Assembly: GCA_900320405.1 (NCBI GenBank) | Contig: OOHM01000002.1 | Span: 351,851 to 415,850, forward strand | Direction of reading: 5' to 3' | Source of the DNA: an uncultured Pseudomonadota bacterium | GTDB taxonomy: Bacteria > Pseudomonadota > Alphaproteobacteria > Rs-D84 | DNA: 64,000 bases | In this document: positions 53,988-62,099 of the stretch, in pieces | Layout: each line of letters begins with the position of its first letter | Numbering within the stretch: position 1 is the stretch's first letter | Translations under genes and position numbers: made by a program | The notes under the pieces: generated by a model | The model's input: only the letters and a program-made list of their open reading frames with translations | Database searches by the model: none | What the model was told of the DNA's origin: nothing

Positions 53988-54071
53988 GGTGCGGTTAGGG
54001 GGACTTGAACCCCCACGGATTTCTCCACAGCATCCTTAGTGCTGAGCGTCTACCAATTCCGCCATAACCGC
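53988..54071 (-). tRNA. tRNA-Leu (anticodon AAG)
   Basis: 84 bases including CCA. The acceptor is GCGGTTA/TAACCGC, and the class II D-arm reads GGCGGAATTGGTAGACGC. The anticodon stem CAGCA/TGCTG surrounds loop CTAAGGA, giving AAG. The T-arm is GGGGGTTCAAGTCCCCC. The usual bacterial isoacceptor for CTT/CTC is GAG; A at position 34 is rare and would need deamination to inosine to read CTC. Confidence 0.9.
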
Positions 54072-54169
54072 ACGTGGTTTGATAAAAAACCGATGGCATT
54101 TTACATAATCCTGTTTTTTTTTCAATATTTTTGTGATAGAATGTACCTGATAATAATATGGAGTGAAAG

Positions 54170-55708
54170 ATGGGAAAAAGATTTTGTTCGATTGTTTTGA
54201 ATTGTTCTTTGTTTGCGTTATTGCCGGGAATTGCGGCCGCGGCGGGAACATATTACACGGGAAATTACAATTCTCCACAAAGAAATTACGCAACATCTGG
54301 ATATGCAAATCGTGCCCGGACCACAAATTACAGTCAGGATACTACATATACCCGTACGCGTACCGTCACGCCAAATGATAATGCCTATATTGGACAACCA
54401 TATAATAATTACACACGTGTGGTTGGAACCGAACAGCAGACACGGACGCAAACAACCAAGACCGCATCGGCGGCGGGGACAAATTCGCAACGCGGAAATG
54501 GATTCTGGTTGGGTGGTGGATTATCACACGAATTTGCCAGTTGGAATTTTGAAATGAAGGAAGCCGGAAGTAAGTTGCACTATGATAATTTGCGTTGGAA
54601 TGTATTGGACATCAATGCCGGGTATCGATTCGGTGGCAATACCAAAATGCAGATTGACGCCGGGTTCCGTTATGGTATGCAATTCGGCGATTCGCCAATG
54701 ATTGATGACGATATTACAAATGGCGGATATCTTATCACCGAATGGTGGGACGATAAAAATGGAAATCAACAGTATGACCCCGGTATTGACGAATATATTG
54801 GTCAACAGATTGGTAATTCGTTGTCTGTCGGCAACAGCACCAGTGGCGATATGATGGGATTTAATATTGGATTTGGTTTGACGGACTTTATGAAATTGGG
54901 TGGTGCGCGTTTGACGCCTTCGGTTGGATTCCGTTATTTGAAGTATAAATTGGAAACCAAGCAAGATTACGGTTTGACCATTGATACCGGGTATTGTTCG
55001 GGGACATCCGCCGGTGGCGATGAAGTTCAATGCGACCCGATTGTCATAGTTCATTATAATAATGATACTCAACAGGTTTTATGGAATCCGGATATTGATG
55101 AAAATGGTTTTTGGGTGATTGGTGCCGGGGCCGATGGTGTTAACACCGGTGGAACATATATGTTCAAATTGCCAAGTGTTAGCCATTCATATGAAACAAC
55201 ATGGATGGGACCATATTTGGCGTTAGATTTGGATTATGAAATCGACAAATATAATTTGGTGAATGCGCGGTTTGAATTGGGATTGCCACTTTATACTGCG
55301 ACCGGTGATCAACCGTATCGTACCGATTGGCAACATCCGAAAAGTGTAGAAGACAAGGGTGGTTTTGGTGATGCGTGGCATATTGGTTTGGGTGCAAATT
55401 ATATGACCGCGTTGACAGATACCGTTGCGTTGACACTTGGGTTCACATTTGATTATTATACTATGTCGGGGGGCAAGGCGAGCACATACCTGAACAGTGC
55501 ATATTATATGGATATTTATAATAAACTGTTGGCTGATTGGGTTGCCGCCGGCTATACCGAGGCCGATATGATTGAAAACGACCCGACCGCCCAGAACATT
55601 ATTAAAACCCGTAATGAATGTCCGGGTTGGGTGTGCAAGGTTGACAATGAAATCGAATCGGTTTATAAATCAATGGGAATCCGTATTGGGGTCCAGGCAA
55701 AGTTCTAG
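54170..55708 (+). CDS. Outer-membrane beta-barrel protein
   Basis: 512 residues. A signal peptide (MGKRFCSIVLNCSLFALLPGIAAA) and a Thr/Tyr/Asn-rich periplasmic stretch (about 25-105) precede a barrel of many alternating strands (GFWLGGGLSHEFASWNFEM, INAGYRFGG, DAGFRYGMQFG, PSVGFRYLKYKLETK, MGPYLALDLDYEI). The C-terminus MGIRIGVQAKF is a BAM-type signal. Loops contain several Asp-rich insertions. Size and strand number suggest 12-14 strands. Substrate is unknown. It is followed by two more envelope genes on the same strand. Confidence 0.75.
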   Translation: MGKRFCSIVLNCSLFALLPGIAAAAGTYYTGNYNSPQRNYATSGYANRARTTNYSQDTTYTRTRTVTPNDNAYIGQPYNNYTRVVGTEQQTRTQTTKTASAAGTNSQRGNGFWLGGGLSHEFASWNFEMKEAGSKLHYDNLRWNVLDINAGYRFGGNTKMQIDAGFRYGMQFGDSPMIDDDITNGGYLITEWWDDKNGNQQYDPGIDEYIGQQIGNSLSVGNSTSGDMMGFNIGFGLTDFMKLGGARLTPSVGFRYLKYKLETKQDYGLTIDTGYCSGTSAGGDEVQCDPIVIVHYNNDTQQVLWNPDIDENGFWVIGAGADGVNTGGTYMFKLPSVSHSYETTWMGPYLALDLDYEIDKYNLVNARFELGLPLYTATGDQPYRTDWQHPKSVEDKGGFGDAWHIGLGANYMTALTDTVALTLGFTFDYYTMSGGKASTYLNSAYYMDIYNKLLADWVAAGYTEADMIENDPTAQNIIKTRNECPGWVCKVDNEIESVYKSMGIRIGVQAKF

Positions 55709-55726
55709 GATATATTGGTACAGGTT

Positions 55727-56344
55727 ATGGGAACGATAAAGAATTTATTGTTTGGGTGTGTGTTTGCGTCTTTGTCAACGGGTGTGTTTGCGGCACCATT
55801 GACCGCGACCGCGCATGTCAATGTGACCAGTGATACCGCCGCAACGGCAAAAAATATGGCCATGGACGAGGCCCGTCGCCAGGTTATTGTCGAAGCGTTA
55901 TCACCATATTCGGATTCGTCCGCATTGCGAACCGCTGTCAAGAATGAAAAGTCCGCGATTTTAACCACTTTGATTGAAAGTTCGGGAATAAGTGGTGAAA
56001 GGCAATCCGATACAACATATTCGGCAAATATAACTATGACGCTTGACCGGAATGCGTCGCGTAATTGGTTGATATCAAATGGCGTGCAAAACTGGTTAGG
56101 GGATGGTGATGATAGTGGAAACGAATCGTGGGTTGTTGTGTCATTAAATGATAAATTATTGGATTGGTCGCGTGTTCGTCGTGCGGCGGCGGATGCCGGT
56201 GTCGATTTGAATACAAAATCAATAAACGGAAATCAAATAAATTTTCGTGTGCCGGCGGCGCGGCGTGGGGCATTAACCATTGCATTGCGTGATGCGGGTT
56301 GGCGTTACAGTGATAAAGACGGCGTTCTTTATATTTCCAAATAA
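55727..56344 (+). CDS. Periplasmic protein, unknown
   Basis: 205 residues from ATG 55727 (the in-frame start at 55715 adds four residues). A signal peptide ends at VFAAP. ATAHVNVTSDTAATAKNMAMDEARRQVIVEAL and SYSANITMTLDRNASRNWL in outline resemble periplasmic DUF2066-like domains, but I am not sure. The context between two barrel proteins suggests a role in the outer membrane. Confidence 0.6.
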   Translation: MGTIKNLLFGCVFASLSTGVFAAPLTATAHVNVTSDTAATAKNMAMDEARRQVIVEALSPYSDSSALRTAVKNEKSAILTTLIESSGISGERQSDTTYSANITMTLDRNASRNWLISNGVQNWLGDGDDSGNESWVVVSLNDKLLDWSRVRRAAADAGVDLNTKSINGNQINFRVPAARRGALTIALRDAGWRYSDKDGVLYISK

Positions 56345-56362
56345 CTTTATATGGGGGTAAAT

Positions 56363-57226
56363 ATGAAAAAATTCGGTATATTTATGTGTGCGGCATTGGC
56401 GCCGTTTATGGCGGTTGCGGATGATGTCGATTTGGCGGGCAAAGAATTAATTTTGAACATTCGCCGAATCGGTTTGGATATGTCGAAAACTTCGGTTCGG
56501 CATTCTGGGGAATACCAGGGTTCGCCGATTTCTGCGTTAAGTGCGGATGGGCAAGAATTTATCAAGGGTATTTTTGATACCGCGTTGGAATACAAACACG
56601 ACCGATTCAATTGGGATAACAGTCTGTTTATGGAATATGGTCGAACAGAACTGCGTCCGTATGACGAACCAAAAACGGTAAATGAAAGTGCAGATAAAAT
56701 TTTACTGACCAGCAATTTGAACTATGCGTGTTGGGATTTTGATTCTTTCAAATTGGGGCCAATGGCGCGTGCCGCATATGAAACTGAATTTGTTCCGGCG
56801 AATGATTCAGACAATCGGTTAAAGGTGCTGCGTGGAATGGCGGGTTTTTCAATATTTGATTCGCCGATTATCAAAGAATTGTATATCGCGGGTGTGTATG
56901 AATATGATTTCACATACGGTCATGACCAGGTCAGCAAGTTGGCGGCCGAATTGGGTTGGCGTTTGGAATATGAAATTCGAACGGGTGTTAAAATGTCAAC
57001 AAATGGGTACTATCGTGAATATTTGGATTATTCCGAATATGTCGGCACAGATTTAGAGCGCGATTTAAGTGTTGTGGCGCGTATGGATACAAACCTGTGG
57101 GGCGATTTCACAATGGGGCCATATGTGCAGTATCGTCGTGCCAAGGCGCGTGATGCCGAACATTACGGCAGCAATTTTATAATCGGCGTGTCGTTTAATT
57201 ATATAACCAAGTTCGGGTTGATGTAA
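56363..57226 (+). CDS. Outer-membrane protein, unknown
   Basis: 287 residues from ATG 56363, after a GGGGG SD. A signal peptide (MKKFGIFMCAALAPFMAVA) is followed by beta-strand patterns typical of barrels (FDTALEYKHDRFNWDNSLFMEYG, LYIAGVYEYDFTYG, DFTMGPYVQYRRAK, SNFIIGVSFNYITKFG). It is the last gene of the three-gene OMP group and is followed by a terminator. Confidence 0.7.
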   Translation: MKKFGIFMCAALAPFMAVADDVDLAGKELILNIRRIGLDMSKTSVRHSGEYQGSPISALSADGQEFIKGIFDTALEYKHDRFNWDNSLFMEYGRTELRPYDEPKTVNESADKILLTSNLNYACWDFDSFKLGPMARAAYETEFVPANDSDNRLKVLRGMAGFSIFDSPIIKELYIAGVYEYDFTYGHDQVSKLAAELGWRLEYEIRTGVKMSTNGYYREYLDYSEYVGTDLERDLSVVARMDTNLWGDFTMGPYVQYRRAKARDAEHYGSNFIIGVSFNYITKFGLM

Positions 57227-57273
57227 TTGAACATTCCACCTTGGCCAAGGGCCGGGATGGGGCAGAGAAATTT

Positions 57274-57305
57274 GCGGGCGTATCTAATTGCGCCCGCTTT
57301 TTTAT
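57274..57305 (+). terminator. Terminator of the OMP group
   Basis: GCGGGCGC (57274-57281) pairs with GCGCCCGC (57292-57299), followed by six Ts. It abuts the flank of invertible element copy 4. Confidence 0.85.
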
Positions 57306-57323
57306 TGGGTGGTCGATTTAATC

Positions 57324-57412
57324 GTACCTTTTTGTCCAGTACTTTTTTCAAAAATTATTTTCAGTAATTTCAATATGTTATGATTTAGCATAAGTACTGG
57401 ATAAAAAGGTAC
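57324..57412 (+). promoter_or_regulatory. Invertible-promoter element, copy 4, forward orientation
   Basis: Arms at 57324-57344 and 57392-57412 enclose 47 bases, nearly identical to copy 3 and in the same orientation. The extended -10 is TGTTATGAT (57376-57384). The right arm has one further change (GGATAAAAAGG). Immediately after the arm the shared leader and start codon are missing, so the promoter drives a broken gene. Confidence 0.8.
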
Positions 57413-57418
57413 CTTTAT

Positions 57419-57787
57419 GCATCAATTATCGCAATCAATTCAGTTTTGGCGGATACAGTTGTCACATCAAAACAATATGTAGATACCGAGGTTGGCAAGA
57501 AACAAAACACCATACCGGCGGCGGGTACAAACAACGGTGCGCTGGGTATATCGGTTGTTATGTATACCAATACGGCGGGCACGGTTGGCGAACGCGGAAT
57601 ATACAGCGATTCGACCAATTATACCGCCGGCACAGATGCGAATAAATTGGTGACGGCGTCGGCATTAAATGGTGCGGTATCGAACCTGCCCACGATGACG
57701 ACATCAAAACTGACCTGTATGGACAGTCCCGATTGCACACTGTGGACGGTTGCCGACCAAGAAGTATATGGGGAAGGTAACAATTAA
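57419..57787 (+). pseudogene. 5'-truncated member of the secreted Cys-rich family
   Basis: Homology begins at GCATCAATT, in frame as ASIIAINSVLADTVVTSKQYVDT, the second half of the family signal peptide plus stalk. The promoter-proximal leader, SD, ATG and first ten or so codons are deleted. The join (CTTTATGCATCAATT) lies at a TGC present at both ends of the deleted piece in the intact copies. The C-terminus stops early (TVADQEVYGEGNN) with only two Cys. TTG 57446 could start translation, but without a full signal peptide the product would not be exported. Confidence 0.7.
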
Positions 57788-57788
57788 A

Positions 57789-57834
57789 GTTCCCCTCTGG
57801 CCAGGGGGGTGATGTAGCGATAGCGAAAGCGGAC
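57789..57834. repeat. REP-like intergenic repeat between two gene fragments
   Basis: TCCCCTCTGGCCAGGGGGG followed by AGCGATAGCGAAAGCGGACG. A related CACCTTGGCCAAGGGCCGGG stretch lies at 57237-57256. It sits exactly between the two paralogous fragments, where the second gene's promoter and signal peptide should be. Confidence 0.5.
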
Positions 57835-58647
57835 GTGACGGGTGCGTGGGGTGCCAGTTCGACTGTGACCAGTCGGGATTATGTAGATAATGCACTTGCG
57901 ACAAAGCAGGTAAAGATACTGTCCGCGGGGACGGCGGGTACGCCCGCGGGTGAAACGGTAATAACATACACTGCATCGAATGGTCAAATCGGTGAACGCG
58001 CGTTGTTTACTGGTGGCACATACGATTCATCGACGGATGCGGATAAACTGATAACTGCGGCGGCATTAAATGGTGCAGTATCAAACATACCGACAACGGA
58101 AACATCAAAATTAACATGCATGGACAGCAGTTGCTTGCTGTATAATATTATTACCCAAACGGCATACGGCAATGCCGGTGGCGCTAGTCCCGATTTGAAC
58201 GCGCTAATCGGGAATGTTGGGGGTTTGGGTTATGGATATATCTCTAACGATGGGAGTAGTAAAGATAACGATAGTACCTATGGTCTGACGCAAAATGGGA
58301 CGTTTGTGGTTGACTATGGGGATGGTAAAAAGATAAGCGGTAAAGCCCAGTGCAGCAGCCAGTCAGGCACCAATAATGATTGGACATGGACCAATCCGAC
58401 GATAAGTTCGACCCTGCCGGATAGTAGTGGGCAATATTGCTATTGCCAGTTGGATGGTTATACGACGAATGGTGACAATTGGGGTAATATGACCGCCTTG
58501 TCCGCCCCTTGGGTGTTCTTCGGCCGCGAGAACGGGGTTGCGTCTGTTTGCGCGAACAAGTGTGTGTACCGCTGTGAGTACAACTTGTTATACGATGACT
58601 CGAAATGTCTCGCGTTCCGTGCTGCGGTATTTAACTCTGTCCAATAG
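57835..58647 (+). pseudogene. Signal-less paralogue of the secreted Cys-rich family
   Basis: A 270-codon frame from GTG 57835. It holds the stalk (SSTVTSRDYVDNALATKQ), GETVITYTASNGQIGERALF and TDADKLITAAALNGAVSNIP, then a long new C-terminal domain (about 105-270) ending in Cys pairs (CYCQLDGY, ANKCVYRCEYN). It has no signal peptide, promoter or good SD; the REP-like repeat stands in their place. The frame differs from that of the preceding fragment. It is either a silent cassette or the remains of a gene. Confidence 0.6.
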
Positions 58648-58688
58648 TGCATTCTAGCCGGGAGGTATGTTATTGACATCCCAAAAAC

Positions 58689-58714
58689 ACGGGTGCAACC
58701 GCACCCGTTTTTAT
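58689..58714 (+). terminator. Terminator before tyrS
   Basis: ACGGGTGC pairs with GCACCCGT around AACC, followed by TTTTAT. Confidence 0.85.
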
Positions 58715-58781
58715 AGTACTTTTTCGTTGAATATCGTGCGGATTCTGGTAAAATCATTTTGATATACAGAAAGGTTTTTAT

Positions 58782-59996
58782 ATGAAAAATGATTTGTTGC
58801 ATGAATTAAGTGCGCGTGGTTTTATTAACCAATGTTCAAATATGGATGCGTTGACCGATGCATTGAATAACGGAAAAATTACTGCGTATTTGGGATCGGA
58901 CCCAACGGCGGATTCGCTGCACGTGGGGCATTTGGTCCCGGTTATGATGATGCGTTGGTTGCAAAAATTTGGGCATCGGCCGTTGATGTTGGTTGGGGGT
59001 GCAACCGGTCGCATTGGCGACCCGTCGGGACGCGATACGGGTCGGCCGATGATGACGGAAGAAACACTGGCCAAAAATATTGCCGGGTTAAAAAAATCTT
59101 ATTCCAAATTTTTAAAGTTTGGCGATGGCAAATCGGATGCGGTTATTGTCGATAACTATGATTGGATGAAAAATTATGGCCATATTGATTTCTTGGCGGA
59201 ATTTGGAACCGATTTTACCGTGCCGCGTATGCTGTCTATGGAAAGTGTGAAGCGCCGGTTGGAAAACGGTATGACATTTTTGGAATTTAATTATATGACG
59301 TTCCAGGCTGTAGATTTCCTGACACTGTATAAAAAATATGGTTGTGTGTTGCAACTGTGTGGGGCCGACCAATGGGGTAATGCGGTTATGGGAATTGAAC
59401 TTATCCGTAAAAAATTGGGTAAAGAGGCGTTCGTATTGTCGACTTCGTTGATTACAGATGCCGCCGGAAACAAAATCGGTAAATCGGCCGGCAACGCCGT
59501 CTGGGTAAATGAAGACAAATTATCGCCGTATGAATATTGGCAATATTTCCGTAATACGCCGGATGAATTGGTTGAAAAATTCTTGAAAATATTTACAGAA
59601 ATTCCAATCAATGAAATTGAAAAATTATCGAAATTGCGTGGTGCAGAATTAAACGAGGCAAAGCGGATTTTGGCCAATGCCGCAACAACGATTGCGCATG
59701 GTGCGGATGCGGCGGATGCGGCAGAACGCACGGCGGCGGCGTTGTTTGGTGGTGGTAAAAATGATGCCGATGCGCCAAGCATAGAAATTAAAATGTCGGC
59801 ACCGATGGGAATTGTCGATTTCTTGATGGCGGCGGGAATGTTTGAATCTAAATCTGATGCGCGTCGTATGGTGGACCAAGGTGGAATCCAAATTGATGGT
59901 AAAAAAATTACTGATTGGCGTGCGACCGTTGCACCTAAAGGTGAATTTATGGTTCAACGGGGCAAGAAAACTTTTCTGCGGGTGATTGTAAAATAA
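58782..59996 (+). CDS. tyrS: Tyrosyl-tRNA synthetase
   Basis: 404 residues. The signature HIGH motif is H47-V-G-H50 in LGSDPTADSLHVGHLVP, and the KMSKS loop reads KIGKSAGNAVW. The tyrosine pocket VDNYDWM and LCGADQWGN are intact. A C-terminal S4 domain (SKSDARRMVDQGGIQIDGKKI) binds tRNA. It overlaps the envC-like start by one base. Confidence 0.97.
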   Translation: MKNDLLHELSARGFINQCSNMDALTDALNNGKITAYLGSDPTADSLHVGHLVPVMMMRWLQKFGHRPLMLVGGATGRIGDPSGRDTGRPMMTEETLAKNIAGLKKSYSKFLKFGDGKSDAVIVDNYDWMKNYGHIDFLAEFGTDFTVPRMLSMESVKRRLENGMTFLEFNYMTFQAVDFLTLYKKYGCVLQLCGADQWGNAVMGIELIRKKLGKEAFVLSTSLITDAAGNKIGKSAGNAVWVNEDKLSPYEYWQYFRNTPDELVEKFLKIFTEIPINEIEKLSKLRGAELNEAKRILANAATTIAHGADAADAAERTAAALFGGGKNDADAPSIEIKMSAPMGIVDFLMAAGMFESKSDARRMVDQGGIQIDGKKITDWRATVAPKGEFMVQRGKKTFLRVIVK

Positions 59997-61072
59997 TGTT
60001 GCGATTTGTTTTGGCTTTGGCGATTTTTGTTGGAGGGGCAAATTCGGTTTTTGCCGCACCAAGTGAATTGGACAAGATTCAAACCCAAATTAAACAGACC
60101 GAACAAAAAAACAAGCAATTAGAACAACAGGTTAAAACATCTGACCGGGATGTCGCGAAAACAAAGAAGCAATTGGTGACCGCGGCGGGCAAAGTGTCTT
60201 CGTTGGAAGAGATGCGCGCGGCAATATCTAAAAAAATTGCGGAATTGGATGCGCGGCGTGCGGTGTTGTCCGCAGAATTGGATCAGAACCAGGCGCGTGT
60301 GGCGGATGCGGCGGCGGGTATGGTCTTTATCGCCGCAAACCCAAGTTTTGATTCTGAAAATATGCACAACTTTGTTTTGACCGCGGCGGTGTTGGCGGGT
60401 ATGTCCGATGGTTTCGATGAACAGATACGGGATGCCAGCCAGAAAATTGCAGAGTTAGATAAAATTCGCGATGCGCGCGCGGTTGAAAAAGAAAAATTAG
60501 ACCGAACTGCAAAAAAATACGCGGATGAAAAAGATTTGTTGGATAAATTGTTGCGGCGGCGGTCGGCACAAAATGAAAAATTGCGCAACGAGCAGATGGC
60601 AACACAACAAAAATTGCGCGAATTGTCGGCGCGCGCAAAAAGTATATCGGAATTATCTGCCGGCGTGGGGAGTTCGCAAATGTCATCGGATGCACGTTTT
60701 TCAATTCGTAAATTAAATATGCCGGTACGCGGGCGTGTGGTTGTGCGATTTGGCGAAAAGACCGCATTGGGGTTGAAATCTGATGGGTGGCGTATACGCA
60801 CCAATTCCGAAGCATTGGTGACCGCACCCGCGGATGGCGTTGTCAAATTTGCCGACAGTTTCAAGGGCTTTGGTCGTGTGATAATTATATCGCATAAAAA
60901 TGGATATAATACCGTTATGACGAACCTTGGTAATATCGATGTTGTTGTGGGCCAAGAAGTGTTGGGTGGTGAACCCGTTGGGCGGATGAACCCGAACAAG
61001 CCGGAAATGTACCTTGAGGTGCGCCGTGGCGATAAAGCCGTTGACCCGGCAAGATTATTCAAAGAGAATTAG
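59996..61072 (+). CDS. EnvC-like murein hydrolase activator with a degenerate LytM domain
   Basis: 358 residues. A signal peptide (about 1-20) is followed by a long coiled coil (about 25-215, QTQIKQTEQKNKQLEQQVK and so on) and a LytM-like domain. The zinc ligands are missing: GLKSDGWRI replaces the HxGxD region, NTVMTNLGNID the YxHL, and MYLEVR the HxHF. This is the pattern of EnvC-type activators, which switch on amidases at the septum rather than cutting the wall themselves. Translational overlap with tyrS; ctpA follows two genes later. Confidence 0.85.
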   Translation: MLRFVLALAIFVGGANSVFAAPSELDKIQTQIKQTEQKNKQLEQQVKTSDRDVAKTKKQLVTAAGKVSSLEEMRAAISKKIAELDARRAVLSAELDQNQARVADAAAGMVFIAANPSFDSENMHNFVLTAAVLAGMSDGFDEQIRDASQKIAELDKIRDARAVEKEKLDRTAKKYADEKDLLDKLLRRRSAQNEKLRNEQMATQQKLRELSARAKSISELSAGVGSSQMSSDARFSIRKLNMPVRGRVVVRFGEKTALGLKSDGWRIRTNSEALVTAPADGVVKFADSFKGFGRVIIISHKNGYNTVMTNLGNIDVVVGQEVLGGEPVGRMNPNKPEMYLEVRRGDKAVDPARLFKEN

Positions 61073-61078
61073 TTTTAT

Positions 61079-61107
61079 TTGACAAAATATTATTTTTGTG
61101 CTATTTT
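61079..61107 (+). promoter_or_regulatory. Promoter of the kinase-like gene
   Basis: TTGACA (61079-61084), 17 bases and TATTTT (61102-61107), 20 bases before ATG 61128. Confidence 0.6.
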
Positions 61108-61127
61108 TATCGCAAGTAGAGAAAGTT

Positions 61128-62006
61128 ATGATTAAACACGGACGTGAAAGTTTAGTTAAAATTTCTGACGGCAAATTCGTTTCCAAGGAACCTTTGCCGG
61201 GACGCAGTTTGACACAAAGGCGCGAATGGTTGGCGCGTCAGCAAAAGGCCGCCGATACAATCCAAAAACTGCATGAAATTGGTAATAATGCGTACGGTGT
61301 GCCACATATAAAGTCCGTTGATTCTAAAAGATTTTGTGTGTTAGAAGAACGGGTTTCGGGGGTGCCGTTGACGCCATTGTTATTCCGGAATTTGGACAAC
61401 AAGACGCGTGAAAAACTAATTGATGCCTTGGCACAATTTTATGCCGATATTCATTCCATTGATGTTATTCCCAACCCAATAGAATATAAAATGGAATATG
61501 GGCTGTCGGTTTCGTACTTGGATGATTTTATTGATGGGGGAATGGCAAGATATTTTCCAAAATCAGATGTCAAATTTGTTGAAAAAATGTATCAAAATAT
61601 TGTGAATGCCACATACGAAACGCGTATTGTTTGGGTGCATGGCGATTTGTTCGAAGATAATGTTCTGTATGATTTTAAGGCAAAAAAGTTTAATGTGATT
61701 GATTTTACCGATGTCGGAACCAGTTTTTTGCATTATGATATGTTGCGGTCCTATGCGTACGATTTGGGTGTGGCGGATGCGGTGCGTGCGCGATATTTGA
61801 ATTATCGTGATGCGCGTTATTTACCGGCGGACTTTACGGATGATGCGCGTTGGAAAAAAATAGCAGAATTTCACAATGCGGCCGCCGCGTTAGAACAAAT
61901 GAATGAAAATTTGTCAGACTTTCAATATTTAAGCAAAGATGAACGAAAACGGACATTGGCGCGTGTGAAACGGCAAATTGTGGCGTTGCATAAATTTGAA
62001 CACTGA
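61128..62006 (+). CDS. Kinase-like protein (APH/choline-kinase fold)
   Basis: 292 residues from ATG 61128. The small-lobe Lys lies in FVSKEPLPG. The catalytic loop VWVHGDLFEDNVLYD and the metal site VIDFTDVG match aminoglycoside phosphotransferase/choline kinase-type enzymes. The substrate is unknown; homologues phosphorylate small molecules, sugars or lipid head groups. It has its own promoter and lies between envC-like and ctpA genes. A start 30 bases upstream is unlikely, as it lies at the -10 box. Confidence 0.75.
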   Translation: MIKHGRESLVKISDGKFVSKEPLPGRSLTQRREWLARQQKAADTIQKLHEIGNNAYGVPHIKSVDSKRFCVLEERVSGVPLTPLLFRNLDNKTREKLIDALAQFYADIHSIDVIPNPIEYKMEYGLSVSYLDDFIDGGMARYFPKSDVKFVEKMYQNIVNATYETRIVWVHGDLFEDNVLYDFKAKKFNVIDFTDVGTSFLHYDMLRSYAYDLGVADAVRARYLNYRDARYLPADFTDDARWKKIAEFHNAAAALEQMNENLSDFQYLSKDERKRTLARVKRQIVALHKFEH

Positions 62007-62099
62007 TATCAATTATAGAAAAATCCTGGAATATTGGTTGCGAACGGAATTTTTTTATTCTAGACTGCCGTTAGATGGTAATTGAAAAAGGAAAGCGGT

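Noticed and set aside
20071..57412. Reading the GTACC arms as Rho-independent terminators
   Set aside because: The arms are 47 bases apart, AT-rich and not followed by a T-run; real terminators lie just upstream.
60700..61072. Active M23 peptidase in the envC-like protein
   Set aside because: All zinc-ligand positions are replaced, so it is treated as an activator.
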